This document shows positions 56,240 to 64,000 of a stretch of DNA of 64,000 nt, in pieces. This DNA is from Burkholderiales bacterium (lineage in GTDB: Bacteria; Pseudomonadota; Gammaproteobacteria; Burkholderiales; Burkholderiaceae_C): the NCBI GenBank assembly GCA_016702555.1, contig JADJDV010000004.1, positions 62,001 to 126,000 on the forward strand, given 5' to 3'. The notes under the pieces were generated by a model that was not told the DNA's origin, ran no database searches, and saw only the letters and a program-made list of their open reading frames with translations. Position 1 is the stretch's first letter. Each line of letters opens with the position of its first letter. A program made the translations under genes and the position numbers.

Positions 56240-56407
56240 CATCACTCCATCACCACCGTGGTCTTCACGGCCACTGGTCTCGTCAAGGGCGTGGTGGGTC
56301 TGGGCCTGCCGACACGCTCCATGGCGCTGCTGGCCCTGGTGATGACGCCGGCACAGGCGGTCGCGCGGCTGGCGCTGGGCGCCTACATGGTGCTGCGGTC
56401 GATCTAA
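56240..56407 (+). pseudogene. TauE/SafE sulfite-exporter-like permease, remnant
   Basis: The frame reads TTVVFTATGLVKGVVGLGLP, then TRSMALLALVMTPAQAVA, then RLALGAYMVLRSI and a stop at 56407. The first part is the typical first helix of TauE/SafE permeases (GFVKGVVGLGLPTVAMGLL); the last part looks like their C-terminal helix. About 190 residues between are missing, so this is an internal-deletion relic. It faces the truncated LysR gene, which may once have regulated it. Confidence 0.7.
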
Positions 56408-56434
56408 GGGCGTGCCTACGCTGCGTCGAACACT

Positions 56435-56818
56435 TCAGGCGCGCACGAACAGCGTCACCAAGGGTTCATCCCCGACCTGCCGGCTCCAGTGGCCGTGCAC
56501 GGCCGCATCGAAGGTGGCGCCGTCGGGCAGCGTGTCGTTCGAGTAAAAGCACTGCCCCGGCCCGAACACGCGCGAGCCGCCGTCCTGCAGGCCGATCTCC
56601 ATGCGCCCCTGCAGCACCACCAGCCACTGCGGTGTGGTGGTGCAGTGGAAGTCGCTGCGAAAGCCGACCGGGCTGTGGCGAAACTGGCAGCCTCCCGAAG
56701 CCATCAGTGCCGACAGCCGCGCCTGCGCGGAGCCACCATCCAGCGCGATGGGTCGATCATGAAAGCAGGCCCGGCCGTCGTTGCCGGTCATCAGTTCGGG
56801 ATAGGTCAGGGTCGTCAT
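56435..56818 (-). CDS. cupin-domain protein
   Basis: A 127-residue single cupin. It starts MTTLTYPELMTGNDGRACF and has FHCTTTPQWLVVLQGRMEIGL, with the first cupin motif partly conserved (one His, then a Gln), then FGPGQCFYSNDT and HGHWSRQVGDEPLVTLFVRA. Metal-binding residues are incomplete, so it could be a binding protein or isomerase rather than an oxygenase. It follows the nos operon on the same strand after 34 bases and may be transcribed with it, but no functional link is known. Confidence 0.75.
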   Translation of the reverse strand: MTTLTYPELMTGNDGRACFHDRPIALDGGSAQARLSALMASGGCQFRHSPVGFRSDFHCTTTPQWLVVLQGRMEIGLQDGGSRVFGPGQCFYSNDTLPDGATFDAAVHGHWSRQVGDEPLVTLFVRA

Positions 56819-56851
56819 GGCAGCGCAAGCATAAGCGCCCGCGAGCACGCA

Positions 56852-57490
56852 TCACTCGTCGTGCGAGTGCCGACGGTTGCCGGCCAGCCGTTGGACCAGG
56901 ACGGCATCGACACCCTCCAGGGTGACGACCTGCCCACCGCGCTTCTCGCTGAACGAGCGCGCCTCGGCCAGTTGCGCAAAGGCGGGGAAATTGCCGGCAC
57001 GCATCGGCCCGAAGGCGCTGGACCCCTGGACGTAGAACGCCTGCCGCGCGTCAACCCAGTCGCGGCTGACCGCATCGGTGACGTAGATCGCCACCACGTC
57101 TTCCCGCTTGCGGCCCAGCGCGTAGTGTTCCACCCGGCCCAGGTACATGAACAGGCTCAGCGGCGAATCGAAGAACTGCGCGTCGCCATTGCTGAAGATC
57201 AGCTGCGCGGCCCAGTCACGCGAGCGCGCCGGGTACATCCCACACACCGGGCAGCGCGCATCGGCCGGCAACGCACGCGGCGCGGCCAGCGACAGGCCCG
57301 AAGCCGGGTCATAGGGCGTCGGCGGCGCCACCAAGCAATAGTCGTCGGCGGCGATCGACTCATGATCGCGTCCTCGCATGGTCAAGTACGCGGTGGCGGA
57401 CAGTGCGGCCAGCGCAGCCAGCGCGAGCCCGGCCGTCAATGCGCGGCGCCGGCCGATCGGAGCCGGCGGCAAGAAGCCGGAAGCGCCCAC
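56852..57490 (-). CDS. NosL-family protein, second copy with membrane anchor
   Basis: A 212-residue protein starting at GTG 57490. One N-terminal membrane segment (ALTAGLALAALAALSATAYL) is followed by a NosL domain with the copper-site motif RCPVCGMYPARSRDWAAQLI and FDSPLSLFMYLGRVEHYALG. It shares with NosL the later pattern DWVDARQAFYVQGSSAFGPMRAG and the FSEKRGGQVVTL end. NosL delivers Cu(I) for nitrous oxide reductase. A second, CxxCGM-bearing copy downstream of nosL suggests two-step copper handover. It ends the nos run. Confidence 0.8.
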   Translation of the reverse strand: MGASGFLPPAPIGRRRALTAGLALAALAALSATAYLTMRGRDHESIAADDYCLVAPPTPYDPASGLSLAAPRALPADARCPVCGMYPARSRDWAAQLIFSNGDAQFFDSPLSLFMYLGRVEHYALGRKREDVVAIYVTDAVSRDWVDARQAFYVQGSSAFGPMRAGNFPAFAQLAEARSFSEKRGGQVVTLEGVDAVLVQRLAGNRRHSHDE

Positions 57491-57500
57491 CGACGCCGCC

Positions 57501-58037
57501 TCACATCCTGGTGTCGTGCAGCGCGCCGCCGCTCAGGTCGAGCATGTCGCGCTTGATGTCGCCGAGCTTCAGCACCTTGCCGCCTTGTTGCTGGGCAAAC
57601 TGCTGCGCGTCGGCTTCCTGGGCGAAGCTGGCCGCCGTCGGCCCCATGGAGCCGTGCCGCTTGCTGCCGAACACATAGAACGCGGTGCGCGCATCGATCC
57701 ACGCGCCCTTCGGCTCGTTCCAGTCGGCGCGCGCCATGTCCTGCACCCAGGCGCCCTGGATGGGACGCACCTGCTCGCCGGCGATCAGAGTGTTGAGCAG
57801 TTCCAGCGTGTCGCAGAAGAAGGCCGGCCTGTCCTGCCCGGCGTAGCGAATCTGCCCCTTGGGGCCAGGGTAGTCGGCCAGCAGCATGCCGTCGAGCTCG
57901 CAACTGGTGCTGCGATCGATTTCCAGCGGCACCGCCGCCATGTCCGCCTTCCGGTCACAGCCCGGCATGACGACCGCCAGCGCCAGCAGCCAGGCCAGCA
58001 TCACGCCACGAGAAAAGTCGGACAACCTGGACATCAT
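57501..58037 (-). CDS. nosL: NosL, copper-binding lipoprotein
   Basis: A 178-residue lipoprotein: signal peptide MLAWLLALAVVMPGC with lipobox Cys near residue 27. The NosL domain has CELDGMLLADYPGPKGQIRY in place of CxxCGM, so it has one Cys plus Met (C-E-L-D-G-M), then FFCDTLELLNTLI, WIDARTAFYVFGSKRHGSMG and FAQQQGGKVL. NosL is anchored to the outer membrane and carries Cu(I) to NosZ or NosD. GGAGG precedes ATG 58037. It overlaps nosY by 4 bases. Confidence 0.92.
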   Translation of the reverse strand: MMSRLSDFSRGVMLAWLLALAVVMPGCDRKADMAAVPLEIDRSTSCELDGMLLADYPGPKGQIRYAGQDRPAFFCDTLELLNTLIAGEQVRPIQGAWVQDMARADWNEPKGAWIDARTAFYVFGSKRHGSMGPTAASFAQEADAQQFAQQQGGKVLKLGDIKRDMLDLSGGALHDTRM

Positions 58038-58855
58038 TTGAACCTCCAGCGAGCAATCAGCAGGGGAACGCAAATCCACAGCACCATGACCGCACCCATG
58101 CGCAGCGGGTTCCCGAGCGCGGGCGGGACCACCGACGCCAGGCCATAGAGCTTGTTCACGTCTTCGAGCGAGAACACGTTCAGGATGCGGAACACGTCGG
58201 CCGGATTCAGCAGCAGCAGGTAGGCAAACACATCGCCCGCCACGTGGCCACCGGTGCTGACCAGGATGCCGAGCACCAGCAGATCGAACACCAGCACGAA
58301 GAAGAACCAGGCGGCGATCGCCAGCCCCGACGCCCGTGCGCGATCGCGCGCCGCCACCGAGATCAGCAGCGCCAGGCTGAGAAACGCCCAGCCCAGCAGA
58401 ATCGAACTGATGACGAAGCCGCCGTAGTGGAACAGCCCCGGCCAGTTCCACTGCCGATACAGGAGCACGGCAATCAGGGCAAAGCCGGCCAGCGCCGACA
58501 GCGTCAGCGCGGCGGCCAGGCCGAGGTATTTGCCCAGCAGCACTTCCAGCCTTGTGATTGGCAGCGACAGCAGCAGGTCGAGCGAACCGCGCTCGCGCTC
58601 ACCGACGATGGCGTCGAAACCCAGGATCAGCGCGATCAGCGGGATCAGGTAGATCACCAGGCTGACCAGGCTGGCGATGGTGAATTCGAGCGAGCGGAAA
58701 CCCACGCTGCCCTGCTGGGCGCCGCCAAAGTAGGCAATCACCACCGAGAACACGGTGAACACCACCGCCACCGCCAGCACCCAGCGATTGCGCAGGCGGT
58801 CACGGAACTCCTTGGACGCCAGCGCGAGGATCTGAGAAAACTCCACCATCATCAC
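58034..58855 (-). CDS. nosY: NosY, ABC permease for NosZ maturation
   Basis: A 273-residue membrane protein with six helices (for example WVLAVAVVFTVFSVVIAYFGG, SLVIYLIPLIALILGFDAIVGERERGSLDLLLSLPI). The ERERGSLDLLLSLP coupling helix is typical of the NosY/ABC-2 group. It pairs with NosF and NosD to make the complex that supports assembly of the copper-sulfur cluster of NosZ. It overlaps both neighbours by 4 bases (ATGA), as in a tightly coupled operon. Confidence 0.94.
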   Translation of the reverse strand: MMMVEFSQILALASKEFRDRLRNRWVLAVAVVFTVFSVVIAYFGGAQQGSVGFRSLEFTIASLVSLVIYLIPLIALILGFDAIVGERERGSLDLLLSLPITRLEVLLGKYLGLAAALTLSALAGFALIAVLLYRQWNWPGLFHYGGFVISSILLGWAFLSLALLISVAARDRARASGLAIAAWFFFVLVFDLLVLGILVSTGGHVAGDVFAYLLLLNPADVFRILNVFSLEDVNKLYGLASVVPPALGNPLRMGAVMVLWICVPLLIARWRFK

Positions 58856-59784
58856 CCCTGCTCGCGGGCCAGGCCGAAGAACACATCCTCAAGCGAGGGT
58901 TCGTGGATGGCGAGGTCCTGCACCTCGTCTCCCAGCGCCGCCAGAGCCCGCAAGGCAGGCATCTTCTGCATCTGCGGGACGGACAGAACCAGCCGATCAC
59001 CGTGGTCACCGACACTGGCGCGCACCCCGGCCACACGCTCGAATTGCCGGCCGATTCCAGTGGCGTCGGCCGAGCGCAGTTTGAGCAGCAACGTCAACGG
59101 CATGTCCGCCTGTTCGCGCAGCTGCGCCACGGTTCCCATGGCCTGAATGCGCCCGTTCGCCATGATGGCAAGGCGATCCACGCGCTCCTGCAGTTCGGCC
59201 AGGATGTGCGAGGTGATGATGATGGTCACGCCCTCGGCGCGCAGACTCCTGAGCGTGGCATAGAAGTCGCGGATGGCGGCAGGATCGAGTCCGCCGGTGG
59301 GCTCATCCAGAAACAGCACGCGCGGCGAGCCCAGCAGCGCCTGGGCGAAGCCGAGCCGTTGGCGCATGCCCTTGGAATAGGCGCGCACCGGCTTGTCGCC
59401 GACGCCGCCGAGGCCGACGCGCTCCAGCATCGGCGCGCACTCGGCGCGCGGCACGCGCTTGAGCCGGGCAAAGAATTGCAGGGTTTCCAGCCCGCTCAGG
59501 TTGTCATAGAGCACGACGTTTTCCGGCAGGTAACCCACCTGCCGGAGCGCCACGCGAAACCCCCGACCCTTGACCGGCACGCCGCCGACGCGGATCTCGC
59601 CGGCCGTCGCCTCGATCAGGCCCAGCATCAGGTTGAACAGGGTGCTCTTGCCGGCGCCGTTGTGGCCAATCAGGCCAAATATCTCGCCCGGGCGCACCTC
59701 CAGGTCGACGCCGTCCACCGCGCGCAAGGCGCCGAACACCTTCACCACCTGGCGCGCCGATATGACGGGAATCGTGTCGATCAT
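58852..59784 (-). CDS. nosF: NosF, ABC ATPase for NosZ maturation
   Basis: A 310-residue ATPase. Walker A is GHNGAGKST, the signature is YSKGMRQRLGFAQALLG (a degenerate LSGGQ typical of NosF), Walker B is VLFLDEPTGGLDP, and the switch His is IIITSHILAELQERVDRL. The start ATG 59784 (MIDTIPVISARQVVKVFG) lies 4 bases after the nosD stop. It energises NosDFY, which transfers a sulfur species for the CuZ site. The C-terminal ~90 residues form the family's extra domain. Confidence 0.94.
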   Translation of the reverse strand: MIDTIPVISARQVVKVFGALRAVDGVDLEVRPGEIFGLIGHNGAGKSTLFNLMLGLIEATAGEIRVGGVPVKGRGFRVALRQVGYLPENVVLYDNLSGLETLQFFARLKRVPRAECAPMLERVGLGGVGDKPVRAYSKGMRQRLGFAQALLGSPRVLFLDEPTGGLDPAAIRDFYATLRSLRAEGVTIIITSHILAELQERVDRLAIMANGRIQAMGTVAQLREQADMPLTLLLKLRSADATGIGRQFERVAGVRASVGDHGDRLVLSVPQMQKMPALRALAALGDEVQDLAIHEPSLEDVFFGLAREQG

Positions 59785-59788
59785 GCCA

Positions 59789-61051
59789 TCAAACCCCGGG
59801 AAAGTGCTTGCCAAGCCAGGCATTCCAGCCCCCGTGCGCGGCTTGCATGCGCGGATGGGGATCGATCACCGTCGGCACGCGCAGCACGGGAAACTGCTGC
59901 CCCACCATGCGCAAGGCCTGCACGGAGGGACTGGCCAGCAGCAGCTTCATGCTCGGGTAGCGCCAGCTCAGCCGATCCACCATGTCGTTGGCTTCGTATG
60001 GCACGTCGCCGATGCCATCGCCGTCGCGGTCCCAGCCGAGGTAGTTGCTCCAGTGATTGCCCTCCTTGACGCCCCAGCGCTCGTCGCGCGCGCCTACGTA
60101 ACGCACCTGCTCGCGGTTGACGATGAAATCGTTGTGCTCCACGATGTTGCGCGTCGAGCCGGCCGACAGGTGCACGCCGACCACGTTGTCGACCACCAGA
60201 TTGCCGCGCAGCGTCGTGTACTCGACGTCGTAGATGAAGAAGCCGCGCTGGTTGCCGGCCACGACGTTGCCCTCGATGACCGAATCCTGGATCGTGCGCA
60301 GCATGATGCCGTGGTCGGAATTGCCCCAGGCACGATTGTTGCGCACCGTCTGCTCGCGGACTTCCATCAGTGCCAGACCGCCCCGGTTGTAGTAGGTGTC
60401 GTTGTCCTCCCACAGGTTGTAGTAGGAGTTCATGTAGTGGGTGCCGTAGCGGCTGTGGTGCAGGCGGTTGCCACGGAACACGGCGTGGTGCGACACGTCG
60501 ATGTACAGCGCGTCGCGCACGAAGCTAATGTCGTTGCCGATCACTTGCGCGCCCTTGGTGTTGTACAGCTGCACGCCATTGCCGCGCTGGGGCGACATGT
60601 AGTCGCGCTTGCCGGTGATGCGATTGCCCTCCACGCGCACATCGTCCGCCTTCTCAATCCATAGGCCGAACAGGTTGTAGGTCAGGTCGCATTGGCGCAC
60701 GGTGGCGCGGTGCGCCCCCGGATAGATGTAGATGCCGGAATTCTGCGCGTTGAGGTCGTCACCCGAGTCGCGCACGATCAGGCCTTCGATCATCACGTCC
60801 GGCGCCGTCACCCGAATGGTGTCGCTGGTAAGACCGCCGGTGAGCGTGGGCCGATCAAGGCCGCGCAGGGTGAGCGGCTTGTCGATCTTCAGGTTGACGC
60901 GGTACGAGGCGCGTTCGATCTCGATAACATCGCCCGCGGCAGCGGCCTCAACCACCGCCTGCAGATCGTCACCCGGTTTGACGCGCAGCGTCACCGCCTG
61001 CACGGAAACGCCGATCATCAGGCAGCAGGCGGCAACCCAAGCGCATCTCAT
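59789..61051 (-). CDS. nosD: NosD, periplasmic copper/maturation protein
   Basis: A 420-residue periplasmic protein with a signal peptide (AWVAACCLMIGVSVQA). It consists of right-handed parallel beta-helix turns (IRVTAPDVMIEGLIVRDSGDD, GIYIYPGAHRATVRQC, ADDVRVEGNRITGKRD, TIQDSVIEGNVVAGNQ), as in NosD/CASH proteins. It binds NosFY and passes copper (received from NosL) to apo-NosZ. ATG 61051 overlaps nosR by 4 bases. Complete, with the usual end HPRMQAAHGGWNAWLGKHF. Confidence 0.94.
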   Translation of the reverse strand: MRCAWVAACCLMIGVSVQAVTLRVKPGDDLQAVVEAAAAGDVIEIERASYRVNLKIDKPLTLRGLDRPTLTGGLTSDTIRVTAPDVMIEGLIVRDSGDDLNAQNSGIYIYPGAHRATVRQCDLTYNLFGLWIEKADDVRVEGNRITGKRDYMSPQRGNGVQLYNTKGAQVIGNDISFVRDALYIDVSHHAVFRGNRLHHSRYGTHYMNSYYNLWEDNDTYYNRGGLALMEVREQTVRNNRAWGNSDHGIMLRTIQDSVIEGNVVAGNQRGFFIYDVEYTTLRGNLVVDNVVGVHLSAGSTRNIVEHNDFIVNREQVRYVGARDERWGVKEGNHWSNYLGWDRDGDGIGDVPYEANDMVDRLSWRYPSMKLLLASPSVQALRMVGQQFPVLRVPTVIDPHPRMQAAHGGWNAWLGKHFPGV

Positions 61052-63693
61052 GCCGCGAGCATACCGAGCGCCTTCAACACCAGGAACAGGATGGCGCCAA
61101 TCATCAGGTTCTTGAAGCCGACGTAACTGAGCATATCCATCCAGCTGGCGACACGGAAATTGCGCTGCCACCAGGGACCGTCCTTGACGTAGCGGTTGCC
61201 GCTCATGCGGATGACCACCTCGAACAGGCTCCAGCCGAACCACCAGGCGATGATCGTCGTCGGCGCGAGCCGCCCGGTGGCGGCCAGCATCCAGGCCAGC
61301 GTGGCGGCGATCGCCAGCGACACGCCGATCATCTGCAGCGAACGGTGGGAGGTCCAGCCTTCGCGGCTCCACGGCCACACGTGGTCCATGAACTCGAGCA
61401 GCACCCAGCGCAGGCCGCGCGCGCGCGGATGCGCCTGCGGCGGCGGATTCGGCGACGGGCTGCTGGCCATGCGCGGATCGGGCAAGGAGGTCGAGCGCGG
61501 ATCGACCTGCGTCATGTAGCTCTCGGCCGGCGTGATCGGGATGTAGTAGCCGTGCTTGTCGATCGGCGTGATCATCAGGCCGTCGCGCGCGCGGCGCTTG
61601 CGTTCGCGGCCCAGCGGCGGGCAACCCTTCGGGTCGGTGTAGAGGATCATGCAATCTAGGCAGTGCAGGCATTCGCGGTGGTCGATGCGGCCGTCGTCGC
61701 CGATTGCCAGCGAGCCGCAGGTGCGCTGACAGGCCTTGCACACGTTGCAGTCCAGCTTGCGCTTCAGACCCCACCAGCGGAAGGTGCTGGGCATGGCCAG
61801 CGCCGCGCCCAGCGGGCACAGGTACTTGCAGAACGGCCGCTCAACGAACACCGCCAGGCCCAGCAGCGCCAGCACGTACACGGCGTACGGCCAGGGCCGG
61901 TTCTGGATGCCGACCAGGAAGGTGGTCTTGAAAGGCTCGACCTCGGCCAGCTTCTCGGCCAGGCCCATGTCAATCATCGACACTGCGAGCAGGCCGAAGA
62001 AGATCAGGTACTTGCCCCATTTCAATCGGTCGTGCCAGGCGCGCGGCATGTGCACCTGGAAGCGCGCCAAGCCGATCTTGCCGGCCACCTTGTAGATCAG
62101 CTCGGACAGCGAGCCGAACGGGCACATCCAGCCGCAGAACAGGCCGCGTCCGAACAGGAACACCGTGATGATGATGAACCACCAGAACAGGAAGATGAAC
62201 GGGTCGGACAGGAACAGCGACCACTGCCACTTGAACAGGATCGAATGGAACCAGGTCAGCACCTGCGTGATCGACGGCTGCGCCAGCAGCACCCAACCCA
62301 CCCAGCTGATGCTGACGGCCCAGGCGGTGTACTTGAAGATGTTGACCGGCCACTTGTTGCGGAACGACGACCGGCGTGTCAGCACCTCGCGGAAGCTGTA
62401 GGCGATGCCCACCATCAGCAGCAGCGCCGTGAAGGCGACCAGCTCCCAAGCGCGCGACTTCCAGATGCGCACCCAGGTGACCTCGGTCTTTTCGATCTTC
62501 GGCCGGCCGCCTTCCAGCAGCACATCGGGCAGCCAGTAGCCGCCATCGAACGCCGCGAAGCTGCGGTGCCCGGTCGCCGCGTCGACCCGGTTGCCGAGGA
62601 AAGTGAGCTTCCACGGATAGGCGGGCGAGAACGACTTGGAGCGCACGACGAAGATGCCCGATTCGGTGAAGCGCGGCGCGCCGGCGGCTTCCAGGCCGTA
62701 CAGGTTGAAGTAGTCGGTATCGCGGAAGGTGAACGAGTCGTTGCCCTGCTTCACCTGGACACGGTCGTAGATGCCGCCTCGCACGAAGCCGGAACCCTTG
62801 AACGATTCGCTTCCGGCGGTGCGGATGACCATGATCGCACTGTCGTCCGGGCCCAGCCGCGCACGCAAGCTGTCGAAGCTGTTCTTGCCCATCAGGCTGT
62901 GGCCGATGCCGGGATGGTTCAGGTCGGCGAACCACAGCTCGATGAACGGCTCGGCGCCGCGCGCCAGGCCAACCTGCTCGGGCTTGACCACCAGACGCTG
63001 CACGGCGCCCATCTGTACCAGCTGATTCCAGTCGTAGCGCAGGTCAGCGCCGGCATAGCGCGCCGGCTCGCGCACCGTGGGCGCAATTACGCCGACCTGG
63101 CGCGCCACCGACGAACCCGCCAGTTGCATCACCTGGTTCTGCACCACCACGGTCACCGTGGCGCCGGAGACGGCGTCGACGCCGACGATGTTCTCGTCAG
63201 GCCGCGACGGCCCGACCTCGATCTTGTCCTTGACCGATCGGCCCAGGTACTGGCGGTTGAAATCGATCAGGGCCGATTCGGGAATGCCCAGCAGCAGGAT
63301 CGGCTCGGAATGCTTGAGCACCTTCACGCCGACGTACTTGCCCTCGGTGTCCATGCCGATCAGCGTCACGACCGGCTTGCCTGAATACGCCGGCATGTCG
63401 GTCACGTCGGTGGACAGCACCACGTAGCCGAGCAGCCTGGGCTTGCCGCTGGCGTCAGGCGCGCCGTAGGCCTCAACGTAGGGCGGCTGCCCTTTTCGTG
63501 GTGAAAAGCTCTGCGCGCCTGGAAAGACATCCTGGCACGGCACCAGGGCGCACAGGTCCGGCGCCGTGGCCAGATCGGGCGGCAGCGCCGCCTCGTAGGC
63601 TTGCCCCGCGCCACCCGCCGCGAATGCATGCGCGAACAGAAACTGAACCAGGACGATCAGTACGACCGCGACTGCTTTCCAACTTCTCATCAT
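61048..63693 (-). CDS. nosR: NosR, flavin and Fe-S membrane protein for N2O reduction
   Basis: An 881-residue membrane protein. A signal helix (VAVVLIVLVQFLFAHAFA) is followed by a periplasmic FMN-binding domain with covalent-flavin motif DAVSGATVT, several helices, the two CxxxCP motifs CGWMCPFG and CKYLCPLG, and the ferredoxin-type clusters CNVCKACQRTCG and CLHCLDCMILYTDPKGCP. It supports electron supply to NosZ and nos expression. About 195 residues follow the last cluster; the Pro-rich linker and three helices at the end (for example IGVSLAIAATLAWMLAATG) appear to be an extension compared with the ~720-residue NosR I know. It overlaps nosD. Confidence 0.94.
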   Translation of the reverse strand: MMRSWKAVAVVLIVLVQFLFAHAFAAGGAGQAYEAALPPDLATAPDLCALVPCQDVFPGAQSFSPRKGQPPYVEAYGAPDASGKPRLLGYVVLSTDVTDMPAYSGKPVVTLIGMDTEGKYVGVKVLKHSEPILLLGIPESALIDFNRQYLGRSVKDKIEVGPSRPDENIVGVDAVSGATVTVVVQNQVMQLAGSSVARQVGVIAPTVREPARYAGADLRYDWNQLVQMGAVQRLVVKPEQVGLARGAEPFIELWFADLNHPGIGHSLMGKNSFDSLRARLGPDDSAIMVIRTAGSESFKGSGFVRGGIYDRVQVKQGNDSFTFRDTDYFNLYGLEAAGAPRFTESGIFVVRSKSFSPAYPWKLTFLGNRVDAATGHRSFAAFDGGYWLPDVLLEGGRPKIEKTEVTWVRIWKSRAWELVAFTALLLMVGIAYSFREVLTRRSSFRNKWPVNIFKYTAWAVSISWVGWVLLAQPSITQVLTWFHSILFKWQWSLFLSDPFIFLFWWFIIITVFLFGRGLFCGWMCPFGSLSELIYKVAGKIGLARFQVHMPRAWHDRLKWGKYLIFFGLLAVSMIDMGLAEKLAEVEPFKTTFLVGIQNRPWPYAVYVLALLGLAVFVERPFCKYLCPLGAALAMPSTFRWWGLKRKLDCNVCKACQRTCGSLAIGDDGRIDHRECLHCLDCMILYTDPKGCPPLGRERKRRARDGLMITPIDKHGYYIPITPAESYMTQVDPRSTSLPDPRMASSPSPNPPPQAHPRARGLRWVLLEFMDHVWPWSREGWTSHRSLQMIGVSLAIAATLAWMLAATGRLAPTTIIAWWFGWSLFEVVIRMSGNRYVKDGPWWQRNFRVASWMDMLSYVGFKNLMIGAILFLVLKALGMLAA

Positions 63694-63712
63694 GGCTCAG
63701 ATCTCAATGCAA

Positions 63713-63738
63713 GGCCGGCCCGATGAATCGGGCCGGCC
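63713..63738 (-). other. strong hairpin between nosZ and nosR
   Basis: GGCCGGCCCGA (63713-63723) and TCGGGCCGGCC (63728-63738) form a perfect 11-bp stem with a 4-base loop in the 70-base gap between nosZ and nosR. No T-run follows on the minus strand, so it is not a classical terminator. It may stabilise the upstream nosZ mRNA and so give more NosZ than NosR (inference). Confidence 0.7.
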
Positions 63739-63763
63739 GCCACGGCCTGACAAGCTGCCGTGC

Positions 63764-64000
63764 TCACGCCTCCACGATCATGCGCGAGCGCATCTCGAGG
63801 TGCAGCGCATGGCAGAAGTGCGTGCAATAGGCCCAGAACACGCCCGGCTGATCGGCGATGAAGGTCACCGATTTGGTCTCTTGCGGGTTGACGATGAAAT
63901 TGATGTTGTAGTGGGGGATCGCGAAGCCGTGGGTCAGGTCCTCGACCTTGTCGAGGTTGGTCAGGATCAGGGTGACCTCATCGCCCTTCTTCAGCGTGAA
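63764..64000 (-). CDS. nosZ: nitrous oxide reductase, C-terminal part (CuA domain)
   Basis: The last 78 codons of NosZ; the rest lies beyond the window. The fragment reads FTLKKGDEVTLILTNLDKVE, then THGFAIPHYNINFIVNPQET, then the CuA-binding loop WAYCTHFCHALHLEMRSRM, ending in IVEA. Two Cys three residues apart with the following His and Met are the CuA ligands that receive electrons for N2O reduction to N2. The loop is of the TAT-exported clade I type as I know it. The gene leads the operon nosZ-nosR-nosDFYL. Confidence 0.93.
   Translation of the reverse strand, partial: FTLKKGDEVTLILTNLDKVEDLTHGFAIPHYNINFIVNPQETKSVTFIADQPGVFWAYCTHFCHALHLEMRSRMIVEA

Noticed and set aside
61663..63384. 573-codon open frame on the plus strand over nosR
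   Set aside because: Antisense shadow of nosR with typical GC-driven Ala/Arg/His/Gln composition.

Overview
The window is high-GC chromosomal DNA, most likely from a betaproteobacterium of the order Burkholderiales, family Comamonadaceae. The signs are a DUF3579 gene, argD-argF, an xseB-ispA-dxs operon with a divergent Rieske oxygenase, several IPTL-CTERM surface proteins, short intergenic repeats that I recognise from this family, and a clade I type nos cluster. This placement is inferred from gene content and not from a marker gene comparison.

Region by region: 1-3.2 kb is the end of a branched-chain amino acid type (Liv-like) ABC cassette coupled to a long-chain acyl-CoA synthetase. 3.3-5.8 kb holds a secreted Tyr/Pro-rich small protein and glnS. 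5.8-15.2 kb is an accessory island. It has a HigB/HigA toxin-antitoxin pair plus a second HigA-like gene, an AT-rich probable PD-(D/E)XK nuclease gene broken by an IS5-family and then an IS630-family element, a second frameshifted copy of the IS5 element, an MNT-HEPN pair behind two palindromic operators, an autoregulated-looking Fic protein and a GIY-YIG-like small protein. Removing both insertion sequences and their target duplications restores one 492-codon reading frame, and short GGGTCAG-containing tandem repeats bracket that gene in inverted orientation.

15.2-20.6 kb carries MipA/OmpV, an HELGH-motif protein, an acyltransferase-3 membrane protein, an EamA exporter and dusA. A truncated tyrosine integrase and a decayed IS3-family transposase follow beside the dusA 5' end, which points to an old dusA-targeted mobile element. 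21.7-34.2 kb is mostly housekeeping: guaA (with an in-frame 27-codon insertion that looks like a repeat element), argF-argD, DUF3579, a TRAP solute-binding protein, dxs-ispA-xseB, a Rieske oxygenase, a DMT transporter and a rhodanese, followed by a MazE/MazF pair.

35-42.5 kb holds three consecutive secreted proteins with C-terminal IPTL-CTERM sorting signals. The first looks chimeric, with an AT-rich N-terminal half and a GC-rich repeat half, and it shares its last ~130 bp with the second. A fourth protein with an internal IPTL-like segment lies at 45.5 kb, past a ZIP metal transporter, a dienelactone hydrolase and a tRNA-Thr(CGT) followed by decayed island DNA. 46.8-56.8 kb is mixed: a frameshifted MFS gene, PsiF, a peroxiredoxin, a redoxin, ettA, rhlE, a frameshifted NAD(P)-binding gene, and fragments of a LysR regulator and a TauE/SafE permease.

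56.8-64 kb, all on the minus strand, is the nitrous oxide reduction cluster nosZ(partial)-nosR-nosD-nosF-nosY-nosL-nosL-like. NosZ is the N2O reductase. NosR supports electron delivery, NosDFY supports copper-sulfur site maturation, and the two NosL-type proteins are candidate copper carriers. The organism is therefore probably a denitrifier or an N2O reducer.

Three genes (dxs, the MFS transporter and the NAD(P)-binding gene) are each broken by what looks like a 1-base change. For dxs, which is normally essential, a sequencing or assembly error is as likely as true loss.
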